DNA of 64,000 nucleotides from Dyella sp. AtDHG13 (GTDB lineage Bacteria > Pseudomonadota > Gammaproteobacteria > Xanthomonadales > Rhodanobacteraceae), in assembly GCF_003201105.1 (NCBI RefSeq), contig NZ_QICJ01000011.1:1-64000 (forward strand). Direction: 5' to 3'. Below are positions 8,917 through 21,700 of the stretch, one piece after another. The first letter of the stretch is position 1. Every line of letters starts with the position of its first letter. The notes beneath the pieces were generated by a model. That model worked only from the letters and a program-made list of their open reading frames with translations. It was not told where the DNA came from and did not search any database. A program made the translations under genes and the position numbers.

Positions 8917-9052
8917 AACAACGCCAGCTGCGTCGCGTGGTGGTTCATCACTGCCCGGAATAACCATCAGGTTCGGCGGATTTCCGTCAGCGCATGGGAC
9001 TTCCGCGGGATGACGGCTGGCATAACACCCATCACTTAGAGAGGGACATGCC

Positions 9053-9283
9053 ATGCAAAGGACCATCCTGTCGATTGCGTTTGCCGCCGTTTCGCTGCTC
9101 TGCGCCGGCGCATCGCTGGCCACCACCGCCCCGTACAACCTGGACGACCCGAACGGCACCGCGGCCACGTCGCCTGCCGTGCAGCACGAGGCCCATGGCC
9201 CGCTGTCGTGGTACATGTGCGTGGGGACGCTCAAGCTCTGCGGCCCGCGCCATATCCAATGCGGCAAATGCAATCACCGTTGA
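9053..9283 (+). CDS. Small secreted Cys-rich protein (76 aa)
   Basis: An N-terminal signal peptide (MQRTILSIAFAAVSLLCAG, likely cleaved after ASLA near residue 23) leaves a mature part of about 53 residues. Its C-terminus holds four cysteines spaced C-x6-C-x6-C-x2-C, which could form two disulfides or bind a metal in the periplasm. No family is recognised. A ribosome site (GAGAGGGA) precedes the ATG and a strong terminator follows 2 bp after the stop, so it is likely a real single-gene unit. Confidence 0.75.
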   Translation: MQRTILSIAFAAVSLLCAGASLATTAPYNLDDPNGTAATSPAVQHEAHGPLSWYMCVGTLKLCGPRHIQCGKCNHR

Positions 9284-9285
9284 TG

Positions 9286-9309
9286 GAAAGGCCCCGCAAG
9301 GGGCCTTTC
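9286..9309. terminator. Intrinsic terminator after the small secreted protein gene
   Basis: GAAAGGCCCC-GCAA-GGGGCCTTTC followed by TCTTT on the plus strand. It may also stop the convergent TraB-family gene. Confidence 0.85.
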
Positions 9310-9350
9310 TCTTTGGCGCGCATCTGCACCGGATGCGCTCGCCGGAACAC

Positions 9351-10394
9351 TCAGGGTTGTGCGGAGCCGACGCCTTCCGCGTCACTGCCATCCGGCGCCT
9401 CTACCTGATATCCCTTTGCCTTCAGCTGCGCGATCAGGCCCTTCGGCGACAGCACGGCTTCCATCGGCAGCATGGCGAAGGTCTGCGTGTTGGTGGCGAG
9501 GGCCTTTTCGGCTTCGCTTATCCACATCGCCTCGGCCTTCTGCTTCACGTCGCTGAAGCCCAGTTGCCTGGCGAAGCCCGCTTCGGTGACGGCGGACAGG
9601 CAGGCTTCGCGCTGGTCGTTCATCGGCAGGCTGCGCAGCAGGTCGATGTCGCCGGTGGCCCAGGCGTTGGCGCGCTCGGTGATGCGGCCCATGTCGCGCT
9701 CCACCGTGTCCAGCGTGCGGCCGAAGCATTCGCGGTCGTCCATCGGCGAGGACTTGAAGGTCTTCACCGCGCTGCGCGGTTCCTCCACCAGCAGGGTGTA
9801 GCGGACGGTGTTGAAGTTGACGTTGTGCTTCTTGGCGAGGTCGCGCACGGTGTCCTTCACGCCGCCGGACGAGGTCAGGCCGTAGCGCTTGATGGCCTTG
9901 TCGTACAGCTCGACCGCCGCGAAGATCGGCCGCCAGCTTTCGATGCCGCGATCATTGCCGATGTATTGCTGCTTCAGCGTCAGCCAGCGCGCATAGTCCG
10001 GCGCCGGCACCATCTGCTGCAGGGTCTGCCCGTCCGGATTCTTGCGCGCGCCCACCAGCGAGGGCAGCAGGAACAGCTTGCCGAAGAAATTGGTCTTGGG
10101 CTTGAGCGCGATCGACGGCGGGCCCAGCACCTCCTGCGACGCGGCAATGGTCTGCTCCACTTCGTCGGTCTTCCACTGGATCTTGTCCGGCAACGGCGAC
10201 AGCGTGCCGAGCACCCACATCACGTGGTCGCCCTTGCTGACTTTCCACAGCCCCGGCCCGGGCTGCACGCCGCTGACGCTGACTGCTTCCAGGTTGACGG
10301 CCGCCGACGTCGACGGCACCGCCGGCGCGGACTGTCCAAAAGCAGGTGCGCTTGCGACGACGGCAAGCAAAGCGGCGAACAGCGGTGAGCGCAT
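9351..10394 (-). CDS. TraB/GumN family protein, secreted
   Basis: Encodes 347 aa with a signal peptide (MRSPLFAALLAVVASAPAFG). The body fits the TraB/GumN (TIKI-like) family: an early WVLGTLSPLP strand, a long helical middle and a C-terminal NTQTFAMLPMEAV-LIAQLKAKGYQV segment. Canonical members have GxxH at the first motif; here it reads GTLS, so a likely metal-ligand His is replaced. In Xanthomonas gumN lies near exopolysaccharide genes but its role is unclear. It converges with the small secreted protein gene and may be a catalytically altered member (inference). Confidence 0.8.
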   Translation of the reverse strand: MRSPLFAALLAVVASAPAFGQSAPAVPSTSAAVNLEAVSVSGVQPGPGLWKVSKGDHVMWVLGTLSPLPDKIQWKTDEVEQTIAASQEVLGPPSIALKPKTNFFGKLFLLPSLVGARKNPDGQTLQQMVPAPDYARWLTLKQQYIGNDRGIESWRPIFAAVELYDKAIKRYGLTSSGGVKDTVRDLAKKHNVNFNTVRYTLLVEEPRSAVKTFKSSPMDDRECFGRTLDTVERDMGRITERANAWATGDIDLLRSLPMNDQREACLSAVTEAGFARQLGFSDVKQKAEAMWISEAEKALATNTQTFAMLPMEAVLSPKGLIAQLKAKGYQVEAPDGSDAEGVGSAQP

Positions 10395-10620
10395 GCGTGG
10401 CTCCAGAAAACGAAACGTTTGACGGGTGCATTATCCGACAGGGCCGTGACGCCTGCCCCGCGGCGGCGGTGCAGCATTCATCCGCGCCTTAGCCGCGTTG
10501 GAAATGACAGTTGTCGGCGCCAAAAGTTGATAGCCGACCCTGCCCGCCGGGTTGCGCGACATTCAGGCTATGGCCCAACGATCCAGCCACGGATGACCGC
10601 CCCACCTTGAGCGCCGCGCT

Positions 10621-11844
10621 TCAAAATCCCAGCCAGCGGCCCGCGCAACTGGCCGTGACACACCACGCCACGGCCACCCATGCGGGTTGCCTCGCCACGA
10701 CCAGCATGACGAATCCGCAGGCGACGATCACGACATCCGCCATGGAGCCGATCGACACCGTCCACACCGGCCGATAAAGCGCGGCAGCCAACAGGCCAAC
10801 CACCGCGGCGTTGATGGCCGCGACCACGCGCACCGCGCCCGCGCGCGTCGACAGGCGCTGCCAGAACGGCAGCACGCCGCCGAGCAGCAGAAAGCCCGGC
10901 AGGAAGATCGCCAGCAAGGCCACCAGCGAATCCAGCGCGCCGCCCTGCCCACCCGCCATGCGGCTGCCCAGATACGCCGCCAGCGAAAACATCGGCCCCG
11001 GCATCGCCTGCGCCGCGCCGTAGCCGGCGAGGAAACTGCCCTCATCGATCCAGCCTGGATCCACCAGCGCCTGCCGCAGCCACGGCAACACCACATGCCC
11101 GCCACCGAACACCAGGGCGCCCGCGCGATAGAACGCCGCGCCCGTCTGCACCCACAGGTCCCCGCGCGCGCCCAGCGTCAACGCCACAAACAGCAATACC
11201 GCGTAGATCAGCAACAGCACGATGCCTGTGCGATGTCCGTATCCCAGGACAAGCGTGCTGCCACGATTCGCCTCGACGCCACGGCAGAGCCATGGCCCCA
11301 GCGCGGCGGCCGCACCGATGACCAGCAACTGCATCCACGCCTGCGACTGCCACAGCAGGACGACACAGGCCGCGATGGCGAGCGCGCGCCGTGGCCAGTC
11401 AGGCGCCAGTGAACGCCACATGCCGAGCACGCCCTGCGCGATCACCACCACCGCCACCAGCTTCAGCCCGTGCAGCAGCGCCTGTCCCCAGACGCCGTGC
11501 AGGTAAGGCGCCCATCCGGCGAAGGCGAACATGAGCAAGGCGGATGGCAGGGTGAACCCCGCGAAGGCCGCCAGCGCACCACGCCAACCGGCGCGGTGCA
11601 GGCCAATGGCGAAACCCAGCTGGCTGCTCGCCGGTCCGGGCAGGAACTGGCACATCGCCAGCAGCTGGGTGAACTGCGCGTCTTCCAGCCAACGGCGTTG
11701 CTGGACGAAGGCACGGCGGAAATAGCCAAGGTGCGCGATGGGTCCGCCGAAGGAACGCAGCCCGAGCGAGAGGAAGGCGAGAAAGACCTCCGCCGCGTCT
11801 CCGGGTGACGATGTTGCGTTGTCGTTGGCGTGGGAAGGGGGCAT
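10621..11844 (-). CDS. chrA: ChrA family chromate transporter
   Basis: Encodes 407 aa with two homologous membrane halves. Half one has FGGPIAHLGYFRRAFV and CQFLPGPASSQL; half two has FGGGHVVLPWLRQALV and AQAMPGPMFSLAAY. These are the duplicated signature motifs of CHR proteins, with about ten hydrophobic segments. ChrA proteins export chromate in characterised cases; many chromosomal homologues have no proven substrate. No chrB regulator is adjacent. The 226 bp between this gene and the TraB-family gene show no ORF. Confidence 0.9.
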   Translation of the reverse strand: MPPSHANDNATSSPGDAAEVFLAFLSLGLRSFGGPIAHLGYFRRAFVQQRRWLEDAQFTQLLAMCQFLPGPASSQLGFAIGLHRAGWRGALAAFAGFTLPSALLMFAFAGWAPYLHGVWGQALLHGLKLVAVVVIAQGVLGMWRSLAPDWPRRALAIAACVVLLWQSQAWMQLLVIGAAAALGPWLCRGVEANRGSTLVLGYGHRTGIVLLLIYAVLLFVALTLGARGDLWVQTGAAFYRAGALVFGGGHVVLPWLRQALVDPGWIDEGSFLAGYGAAQAMPGPMFSLAAYLGSRMAGGQGGALDSLVALLAIFLPGFLLLGGVLPFWQRLSTRAGAVRVVAAINAAVVGLLAAALYRPVWTVSIGSMADVVIVACGFVMLVVARQPAWVAVAWCVTASCAGRWLGF

Positions 11845-11916
11845 GCGCGAGAGCCTAGCTCAAGGCTTTTGCGAATGGCTTAGTGTCTGTTCGAAATCAC
11901 CGAACAGGGCCCAACT

Positions 11917-11958
11917 CCCTCACCGTCATTCCGGCTTTCGCCGGAATGACGGTGAGGG
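11917..11958. repeat. Palindromic element, solo hairpin copy
   Basis: An inverted repeat with core CCCTCACCGTCATTCCGGC, loop TTTC and the complementary arm. TGTTCGAAATC at about 11887 and GAGATTTTGATGAGG at about 11980 look like degraded outer repeats of the same family. Confidence 0.85.
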
Positions 11959-12047
11959 GTATGAACGTTCGCGCGAGATTTTGATGAGGCGCCCAGCGCC
12001 TCAATGACAAAGCAACAAGAAGCGCCGCGCCAAACGCCCTAACGAAA

Positions 12048-12069
12048 GAAGGCCGCTTGCGCGGCCTTC
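12048..12069 (-). terminator. Intrinsic terminator of icd
   Basis: GAAGGCCGC-TTGC-GCGGCCTTC, 25 bp beyond the icd stop codon on the minus strand, followed by TTTCGTT. Confidence 0.8.
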
Positions 12070-12094
12070 TCTCTGCAACATCACCGATCAACGC

Positions 12095-14770
<2,676 letters not shown>

Positions 14771-17700
14771 TCAAACATTCTCCCCTGCCGGCAGTCGGCG
14801 CGGCTGCCGGAACCGCCCGCGCCAGGCGGCGAAGCGATCGGCCAGGCAGGAGAAGATCACGTAGAGCGCGGGTGTGCTGAGCAGGGTCAGGCTCTGCGAG
14901 ATCAGCAGGCCGCCGATCAGGGCGATGCCCAGCGGGCGGCGCAGGTCGGAGCCTTCGCCCAGGCCGATGGCGATGGGCACGGCGGCGAGGATCGCCACCA
15001 TCGTGGTCATCATGATCGGGCGGAAGCGCACCATGCTCGCCTCGTAGGCCGCATCGGCCGCGCTCAAGCCATGCTCGCGGCGCGACACCAGCGCAAAGTC
15101 GATCATCATGATCGCGTTCTTCTTGACGATGCCGATCAGCAGCACGAGCGCGATCTGCGCGATCACCGACAGCTCCGTGCCCGTGATCCACAACGCCATC
15201 AGCGCACCGACGCCGGCGGCCGGCAAGGTGGAGAGGATCGTCACCGGATGGATCAGGCTCTCATACAGCATGCCCAGCACGATGTAGACCACCACCACGG
15301 CGCCGAGCAGCAGCCACAGCATGCCGCTCTGCGATTGCTGGAAACGCCGGAAGTCGCCGCCGATATTGATGCGGATGTCGCCCGGCAGGCGCATCTGCGA
15401 ACCGGTCTGCTGGATGATCTGCAACGCCTCGCCCATGCTCACGCCGGGCGCAAGGTTGAAGCTCATGCTCATCACGGTGTACTGGTTTTCGTGCGAGATC
15501 TGCGTGGGCGCGAGTCCCGGCTCCTGATGGGCGAAGGCGGCGAGCGGCACCATCTTGCCGCTGCTGCTGGCCACGTAGACCTGGTCGATGGCCGCGGGTG
15601 TCGCCGTCTGGTTGGGCAGCGCGTTCACCACCACCTTGTACTGGTTGAGGTCGGAATAGATGGTGCTGATCTGGCGCTGGCCGAAGGCGTTGTACAACGC
15701 GCCGTCGATGGTGCCGATACCCACGTTGAGGCGCGCGGCCTTGTCGCGGTCGATCACGATGTTCTGCTGCAGGCCGGCGTCGTCGACGTCGCTGCCCACG
15801 TCCTTGAGCTTGGGGTTCTTCTTCAGCTCGGCGACCAATTTGGGCAGCCAGCGAGTGAGCTCGTCGGGGTCGTCGCCCTGCAGCGACACCTGGTACTGCG
15901 CGCCCTGGCTGGTGCCGCCGCCACCGCCGAAGCTGGGCAGGTCCTGGATGGGGCGCAGGCGCACGTTGAGGTCGGGATAGCGCGCGGCCTTGGCGCTCAA
16001 TCGCGCGAGCACGGCGAAGGTGTCGTCCTTGCGGCCCTGCGCGTGCGTCTTCAACTCGATGTCGAACGTGCCCGCCGCACCCTGGCGGCTGCTGCCCAGG
16101 CGCGAACCGACACGCGCGACGTCGTGGTCTTTCAGCAGCATGTCGATCAGGCGCTGCTGGCGAGCCACCGCATCCTGGAATGACACCGTCGCACCCGAGG
16201 TCGCGCGGCCACGGATCAGGCCCGTGTCCTGCGCCGGGAACAGGCCGGCCTTGACCTGACCGAACAGGAAGATGGTGATGGCGATCAGCACCAGCGGCGT
16301 CAGCGAGAACGCCAGGGCGTGCTTGAGCGAGAACTTCAGGCATCGCGAATACACGCCCAGCATGCCGGCCTGGAAGGCCTCCAGCGCCTTGCCGATGCGC
16401 GTGGTCGGCTTGTCCTGCTCGTGGCTGCTCAGGAACTGGCCGCACAGCGAGGTGGTGAGCGTCAGCGACACTAGCGCCGAGACGATGATGGCCGCCACCA
16501 GCGTGATGGTGAATTCCTTGAAGAACAGGCCGGTGATGCCGCTCATGAAAAGCAGCGGGATGAACACGGCCACCAGTGAGGCGGTGATCGACACGATGGT
16601 GAAGCCGATTTCCTTCGCGCCGGCCAGCGCCGCCTCCATGCGCGTCATGCCCTGGTCGATGTGGCGCACGACGTTCTCGATCACCACGATGGCGTCGTCG
16701 ACCACGAAGCCGATGGCGATCACGAGCGCCAGCAGGGTGAGGTTGTTGAGCGTGAAGCCGAGGATGTACATCACCATCGCCGCGCCGGCCAGCGACAGCG
16801 GCACCGCCGCGGTGGCGATCAACGTGGGCGCGAGGCGGCGCAGGAACAGCGCCATGGTGAGCATCACCATCGCCAGGCTGATCAGCAAGGTGGCCTGCAC
16901 TTCGTGCAGCGAGGCGCGAATGGTCGGCGTGCCGTCGAAGTACGGCGTGAGCGTGGTGCCGGGCTGCAGGTAGGCGCGCAGCAGGGGCACGGCGGCCTTC
17001 ACGCGATCCACCGTGCCGATGATGTTGGCGTTGGATTGCCGGTACACGTACATCAGCACGGCCGGCTTGCCCTGGAACCAGGCGCGCTGGTAGGCGTCCT
17101 GCGTGCCGTCGTAGACCTTGGCCACATCCGACAGGCGCACCGGCACGCCCGCGTGCGAGGCGATCACCAGGTTCGCGAAGTCGTCGGCGTTGTGCAGCGA
17201 GTCGTTCGCCGTCACCGCCATGGTGGTCTTGCCGTCGGACAGGAAGCCCTGCGGCGAGGTGACGTTGGCGGCGGTGAGCGCATTGCGCAGCTGGTCGGGC
17301 GACAGGCCCAGCGCGCTGAGCTGGCGCAGGTTCACGTCCACGCGGATGGCCGGCGTCGCCGCGCCGAGGATGTCCACCTCCGACACGCCATCGAGCTGGC
17401 GCAGGCGCTGCGCGAGCAGGGAGTCGGCCACGTCGTAGAGCTCGCGCGCCGACTGCGTTTCGGAGGTCAATGCGAACGCGATGATCGGGTCGTCGTTGGG
17501 ATTGGCCTTCTGGTAGCTCGGCGGCGCGTTCAGGCCGCTGGGCAGGTCCGACTGCGCGGCGTTGATGGCGGCCTGCACGTCGCGCGCGGCGGAGTCGAGG
17601 TTGCGTCCCGCCTCGAACATCAGGAACACCTGCGTGCTGCCCAGCGAACTGGACGAACGCATGGTGTCGATGCCTGGCACCTGGCCCAGGTGCCGCTCCA

Positions 17701-17899
17701 GCGGCGCGGCGACGGTGGAGGCCATGGTGCTCGCGCTCGCGCCGGCCTGGCTGGCCTGCACGAAGATCACCGGGAACTGCATGTTCGGCAACGCCGCCAC
17801 GCCCAGCAGCGCATAGCAGATCAGGCCCACCGCGAAGACGCCCATGGCAAGCAGCGAGGTGCCGATCGGGCGGCGGATGAAGGGGCCGGAAATGTTCAT
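14771..17899 (-). CDS. mdtC: RND multidrug efflux permease, MdtC-like
   Basis: Encodes 1042 aa, full length for an RND pump, with the N-terminus ISGPFIRRPIGTSLL. It has twelve expected membrane segments, two large periplasmic loops, and the TM4 proton-relay pair in IGFVVDDAIVVIENV. It works in the inner membrane as proton-driven exporter. In MdtABC-type systems two different permeases form a heterotrimer; this is the partner of the permease at 18794-22030. It is separated from that gene by a SLOG-like gene, an intrinsic terminator and a repeat hairpin, so it may have its own promoter. No outer-membrane channel gene is nearby; a TolC from elsewhere is probably used. Confidence 0.93.
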   Translation of the reverse strand: MNISGPFIRRPIGTSLLAMGVFAVGLICYALLGVAALPNMQFPVIFVQASQAGASASTMASTVAAPLERHLGQVPGIDTMRSSSSLGSTQVFLMFEAGRNLDSAARDVQAAINAAQSDLPSGLNAPPSYQKANPNDDPIIAFALTSETQSARELYDVADSLLAQRLRQLDGVSEVDILGAATPAIRVDVNLRQLSALGLSPDQLRNALTAANVTSPQGFLSDGKTTMAVTANDSLHNADDFANLVIASHAGVPVRLSDVAKVYDGTQDAYQRAWFQGKPAVLMYVYRQSNANIIGTVDRVKAAVPLLRAYLQPGTTLTPYFDGTPTIRASLHEVQATLLISLAMVMLTMALFLRRLAPTLIATAAVPLSLAGAAMVMYILGFTLNNLTLLALVIAIGFVVDDAIVVIENVVRHIDQGMTRMEAALAGAKEIGFTIVSITASLVAVFIPLLFMSGITGLFFKEFTITLVAAIIVSALVSLTLTTSLCGQFLSSHEQDKPTTRIGKALEAFQAGMLGVYSRCLKFSLKHALAFSLTPLVLIAITIFLFGQVKAGLFPAQDTGLIRGRATSGATVSFQDAVARQQRLIDMLLKDHDVARVGSRLGSSRQGAAGTFDIELKTHAQGRKDDTFAVLARLSAKAARYPDLNVRLRPIQDLPSFGGGGGTSQGAQYQVSLQGDDPDELTRWLPKLVAELKKNPKLKDVGSDVDDAGLQQNIVIDRDKAARLNVGIGTIDGALYNAFGQRQISTIYSDLNQYKVVVNALPNQTATPAAIDQVYVASSSGKMVPLAAFAHQEPGLAPTQISHENQYTVMSMSFNLAPGVSMGEALQIIQQTGSQMRLPGDIRINIGGDFRRFQQSQSGMLWLLLGAVVVVYIVLGMLYESLIHPVTILSTLPAAGVGALMALWITGTELSVIAQIALVLLIGIVKKNAIMMIDFALVSRREHGLSAADAAYEASMVRFRPIMMTTMVAILAAVPIAIGLGEGSDLRRPLGIALIGGLLISQSLTLLSTPALYVIFSCLADRFAAWRGRFRQPRRLPAGENV

Positions 17900-17973
17900 G
17901 CCGTCAGGAAACCAGGAACGACGCGCCAGGCGCGAAGGTGTTCAGAGAGCCGCACACCATCTCAGGGCGCACG

Positions 17974-17987
17974 TACGAAGTGTCGTA
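17974..17987. promoter_or_regulatory. Inverted repeat upstream of mdtC, putative operator
   Basis: TACGA-AGTG-TCGTA, a perfect 5-bp dyad, 75 bp upstream of mdtC. TATATA at 17986-17991 could be a -10 box on the minus strand, but no good -35 is visible. Confidence 0.3.
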
Positions 17988-18065
17988 TATACCGCACATT
18001 GGTGGCTGAACGCATGACGGCGGATTTGGTTGATTCGTTCGGTCGTTCCCGTCAATGCGGAACAA

Positions 18066-18107
18066 GCCTCACCGACATTCCGGCGGAAGCGGGAATGTCG
18101 GTGAGGC
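18066..18107. repeat. Palindromic element, diverged solo copy
   Basis: GCCTCACCGACATTCCGGCG with its inverted arm ending GTCGGTGAGGC. The usual CGTC is CGAC on both arms, so the change is compensated. Confidence 0.75.
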
Positions 18108-18166
18108 TATGAGCGTGGACGGTATAGGCAGTGCCCTTAGACGTCCCTTAGTTGTTTCTTAGACGT

Positions 18167-18682
18167 CTAAATCCGCACCAAGCCCAGCGATGTCAGCTGC
18201 GATTGCAGCGTATCGACGGAATGCCAGGGCAGGATCGGCGAATTGGCGCGTTCGTCGGGCGGGTTCTGCAGCAGTCCGTCGGACCAGCCGCCGCAGCCGG
18301 TCAACGGCAGCAGCGGGCGATGATGGAGCCACGCCAGGCACACTTCCGAAATGGTGCCCGCGCGGCCGCCGATCACCAGGCAGGCATCGCCGGCCAGCGC
18401 CATCAACAGGTTGCGCGCATCGCCCATGCCGCAGGGAATCACCACGGTCGCCGGCCAATCCACCGCCGGCATGGTGCCGCTGGGGATGATGCTGACCACC
18501 AGGCCGCCGGCATCCACCGCGCTCTGCGCCGCATGGCGCGTGGCGGGGCTGCCGCAGCCGCTCACCAGGGTGATGCCCGCCCGCGCCAGCAGCGCGCCGG
18601 CCTGCCCGGCCAGCTCGTAGGCCTTCGAGCCCGGCTCGGCGCTGCCGAGCACGCATACCTGGGGTTTCCTCGCCATGTCCAT
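18167..18682 (-). CDS. SLOG/LOG-fold protein (TIGR00725-like)
   Basis: Encodes 171 aa with a Rossmann-like SLOG fold: VCVLGSAEPGSKAYELAGQ at the start, GITLVSGCGSPATRHAA, and the loop CLVIGGRAGTISEV, which parallels the GGxGTxxE phosphate-binding motif of LOG/YvdD proteins. SLOG proteins bind nucleotides or related ligands; some are cytokinin riboside monophosphate hydrolases, others are sensors. Activity is not assigned here because PGGxGTxxE is only partly kept (GGRAGTISE). The start at 18682 is set by GGGAG 5 bp upstream. Its position between two efflux permease genes is unusual. Confidence 0.75.
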   Translation of the reverse strand: MDMARKPQVCVLGSAEPGSKAYELAGQAGALLARAGITLVSGCGSPATRHAAQSAVDAGGLVVSIIPSGTMPAVDWPATVVIPCGMGDARNLLMALAGDACLVIGGRAGTISEVCLAWLHHRPLLPLTGCGGWSDGLLQNPPDERANSPILPWHSVDTLQSQLTSLGLVRI

Positions 18683-18709
18683 GTCGCTCCCTTGCCTTTC
18701 AGGCGTCGA

Positions 18710-18750
18710 TAAAAACGCGAGGGGCGCGCCGTGACGGCCGCGCCCCTCGC
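18710..18750 (-). terminator. Strong intrinsic terminator after mdtB
   Basis: A perfect 12-bp stem (GCGAGGGGCGCG with its complement) and a 10-base loop at 18717-18750, followed on the minus strand by TTTTT. It lies between the mdtB stop and the SLOG start, so read-through into the SLOG gene and mdtC should be limited. Confidence 0.8.
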
Positions 18751-18793
18751 ATGGTCCAGCCACCGCCCCTGCGCATGCCGGGCCGGTACGTTC

Positions 18794-21700
18794 TCACACC
18801 GCGCCGCGCGTCTGCGCACGCTCCAGCGCGCGGCGTTCGCGACGCTCGCGCAGCCAGTCGGAGAAACGCTCCATGTACAGGTAGATCACCGGCGTGGTGT
18901 ACAGCGTGACCAGCTGCGAGAGCAGCAGGCCGCCGACGATGGACACGCCCAGCGGACGCCGCAGCTCCGCGCCGATGCCGTTGCCCAGCGCCAGCGGCAG
19001 CGCGCCGAGCATGGCGGCGGCGGTGGTCATCATGATCGGGCGGAAGCGCAGCAGGCACGCGCGGCGGATCGCCTCGTGCGGCTTCATGCCCTCGCGCTGC
19101 GCCTCGATGGCGAAGTCGATCATCATGATCGCGTTCTTCTTCACGATGCCGATCAGGAGCACGATGCCCACGATGCCGTCCACCGACAGGCTCATGCCGC
19201 ACAGGATCAGCGCCAGCAAGGCGCCCACGCCCGCGGGCGGCAGCGTGGAGATGATGGTCAGCGGGTGGATGTAGCTCTCGTACAGCACGCCCAGCACGAT
19301 GTAGATCACCACGATGGACGCGACCAGCAGCAGCACTTCGTTGGTCAGCGAGGTGGAGAACTCCGCCGCCTTGCCGATGAACTGGCCACGCACCTGCGGC
19401 GGGAAGTTGAGCTGCTGCTCGACGCCGTGGATGGCCTTCACCGCTTCGGACAACGAGTAGCCCGGCGCGAGATTGAACGAAATGGTCACCGCCGGCAGCT
19501 GCTGCTGGTGGCTCACCACCAGCGGCGCGGTGGTCACTTCCGCCGTCGCCAGCGAGGCCAGCGGAATGGTGCCGCCCGCGCCGATGATCACGCCGGTGTT
19601 GGCCACGCCCAGGCCCGTGCTGGTGGACGAGTTGCTCGACGCCACCTGGCCGAAGCTGGTGGCATTGCTGCCGGTCAGCGCGCCGCTGCCGTTGCTCTTC
19701 ACCGTGAGCTGGTTGAGCAGCGCGGTGCTGGTGCGGAACTGCGGGGCCACTTCCAGCACCACGCGGTACTGGTTGAGCTGGGTGAAGATGGTGGAGATCT
19801 GGCGCTGGCCGAACGAGTCGTACAGCGTGTCGTCGATGGTCTGCACCGGCACGCCGAGGCGGCTGGCCTTTTCGCGGTCGATGGTGAGCTTGAGCGAGGT
19901 GCCCTGGTCGGCGAGATTGTTGTCCACGTCGGCCAGTTCGGGCAGCTGGCGCAGTGCCTGCGTCATCTTGGTGGCATAGCCGGAGAGCTCCGTCGCGTTC
20001 ACGTCGGACATCGAGTACTGGTACTCGGTGGCCGACACGCGGCTGTCCAGCGTCACGTCCTGCACGGGTTTCAGGTACAGCGCCACGCCCGGAATGCCGG
20101 CCGCTTCCTTCTGCAGGCGCGCCACCACGTCGTCCAGGCCGTCTCGGTCGCCGCGGTCCTTCAGCACGATGCTGAGCTGGCCCTGGTTGAGCGTGGGATT
20201 GATCGAGCCGGCGCCGATGAAGGCGGCCACGCCGGTCACGGCCTTGTCGCGGCGTAGCGCCTCGGCCACGGCCTTGGTGCGCTGCTCCATCTGCGGGAAG
20301 GCGACGTTCTGGTCGGCCTGCACCACGCCGGTGATCAGGCCCGTGTCCTGCTCGGGCAGCAGGCCCTTGGGGATCACGATGTAGAGGAACACGGTGAGCA
20401 CGACGGTGGCGCCCGCGATCAGCATGGTCAGGCGCTGATGGCCGAGCACCCAGTCCAGCGAGCCTTCGTACACGTTGACCAGGCGCGACCACCAGGTCTT
20501 CTTGCCGGCGGCGGCGTGGCGCTCGTGCGCGTCATCGCCTTCGGGGAGCGCGTCCGGGCGCAGCAGGTAGGCGCACATCATCGGCGTCAGCGTCAGCGAC
20601 ACCAGCATGGAGATGGCCACCGCGATGGTGAGCACCCAGGCGAATTCATGGAACAGGCGGCCGGTGACGCCGGGCATCAGCAGCAGCGGCAGGAACACGG
20701 CGATCAGCGACACCGTCAGCGACAGCACGGTGAAGCCGATTTCCTTGGCGCCGATCTCGGCCGCTTCCTTGCCCTCCTTGCCCTGCTCGATGTAGCGCAC
20801 GATGTTCTCGATCATCACGATCGCATCGTCCACCACGAAGCCGGTGGCCACGGTCAGCGCCATCAGCGAGAGGTTGTCCAGCGACATGCCGGTGAAGGCC
20901 ATCACGCCGAAGGTGCCCATCAGCGACAGCGGCACCGCCACCGACGGAATCACCGTAGCCCACAGGCGCCGCAGGAACACGAAAATCACCGCCACCACCA
21001 GGCAGATGGTGAGGATCAGGGTGAACTGCACGTCCTCCACCGAGGCGCGGATGGTGATGGTGCGGTCGGCGAACACGTCCAGATGGACGTCCGCCGGCAG
21101 CACGGCCTGCAGCTGCGGCAGGATGTTGCGGATCTGCTGCACCGTCTGCACGATGTTCGCGCCCGGCTGGCGACGGATGTCGAGCAGCACGGCCGGCTTG
21201 CCGTTGGCCCATGCGGCGAGCTGGTCGTTCTCCACGCCGTCGACCACGCTGGCCACGTCGGACAGGCGCACCGGCGCGTTGTTCTTGTACGCGATGATGG
21301 TGTTCTTGTATTCGGCCGCGTCGGCCAGCTGGTCGTTGGTGCCGATGCTGTAGGACTGCGTGGCGCCGTTGAGCGTGCCCTTGGGCGCGTTGACGTTGGC
21401 CTCGGTGAGCGCGCTGCGCACGTCTTCCATGGTCAGGCCAAGGTTGGCCAGCTGCGAGGGATTGACCTGCACGCGCACGGCCGGGCGCACGTTGCCGGCA
21501 ATGGAGACGAGACCCACGCCCTGCACCTGCGAGAGCTTCTGCGCGAGGATGGAGTCCGCGTAGTTGTTCACGTCGCGCAGCGGCAGGCTGTCGGAGGTGA
21601 GCTTGAGCGTCATGATCGGCGCGTCGGCCGGATTCACGCGGTTGTACACCGGCGGATACGGCAGCGTGCTGGGCAGCGTGCCACGCGCCTGGTTGATCGC

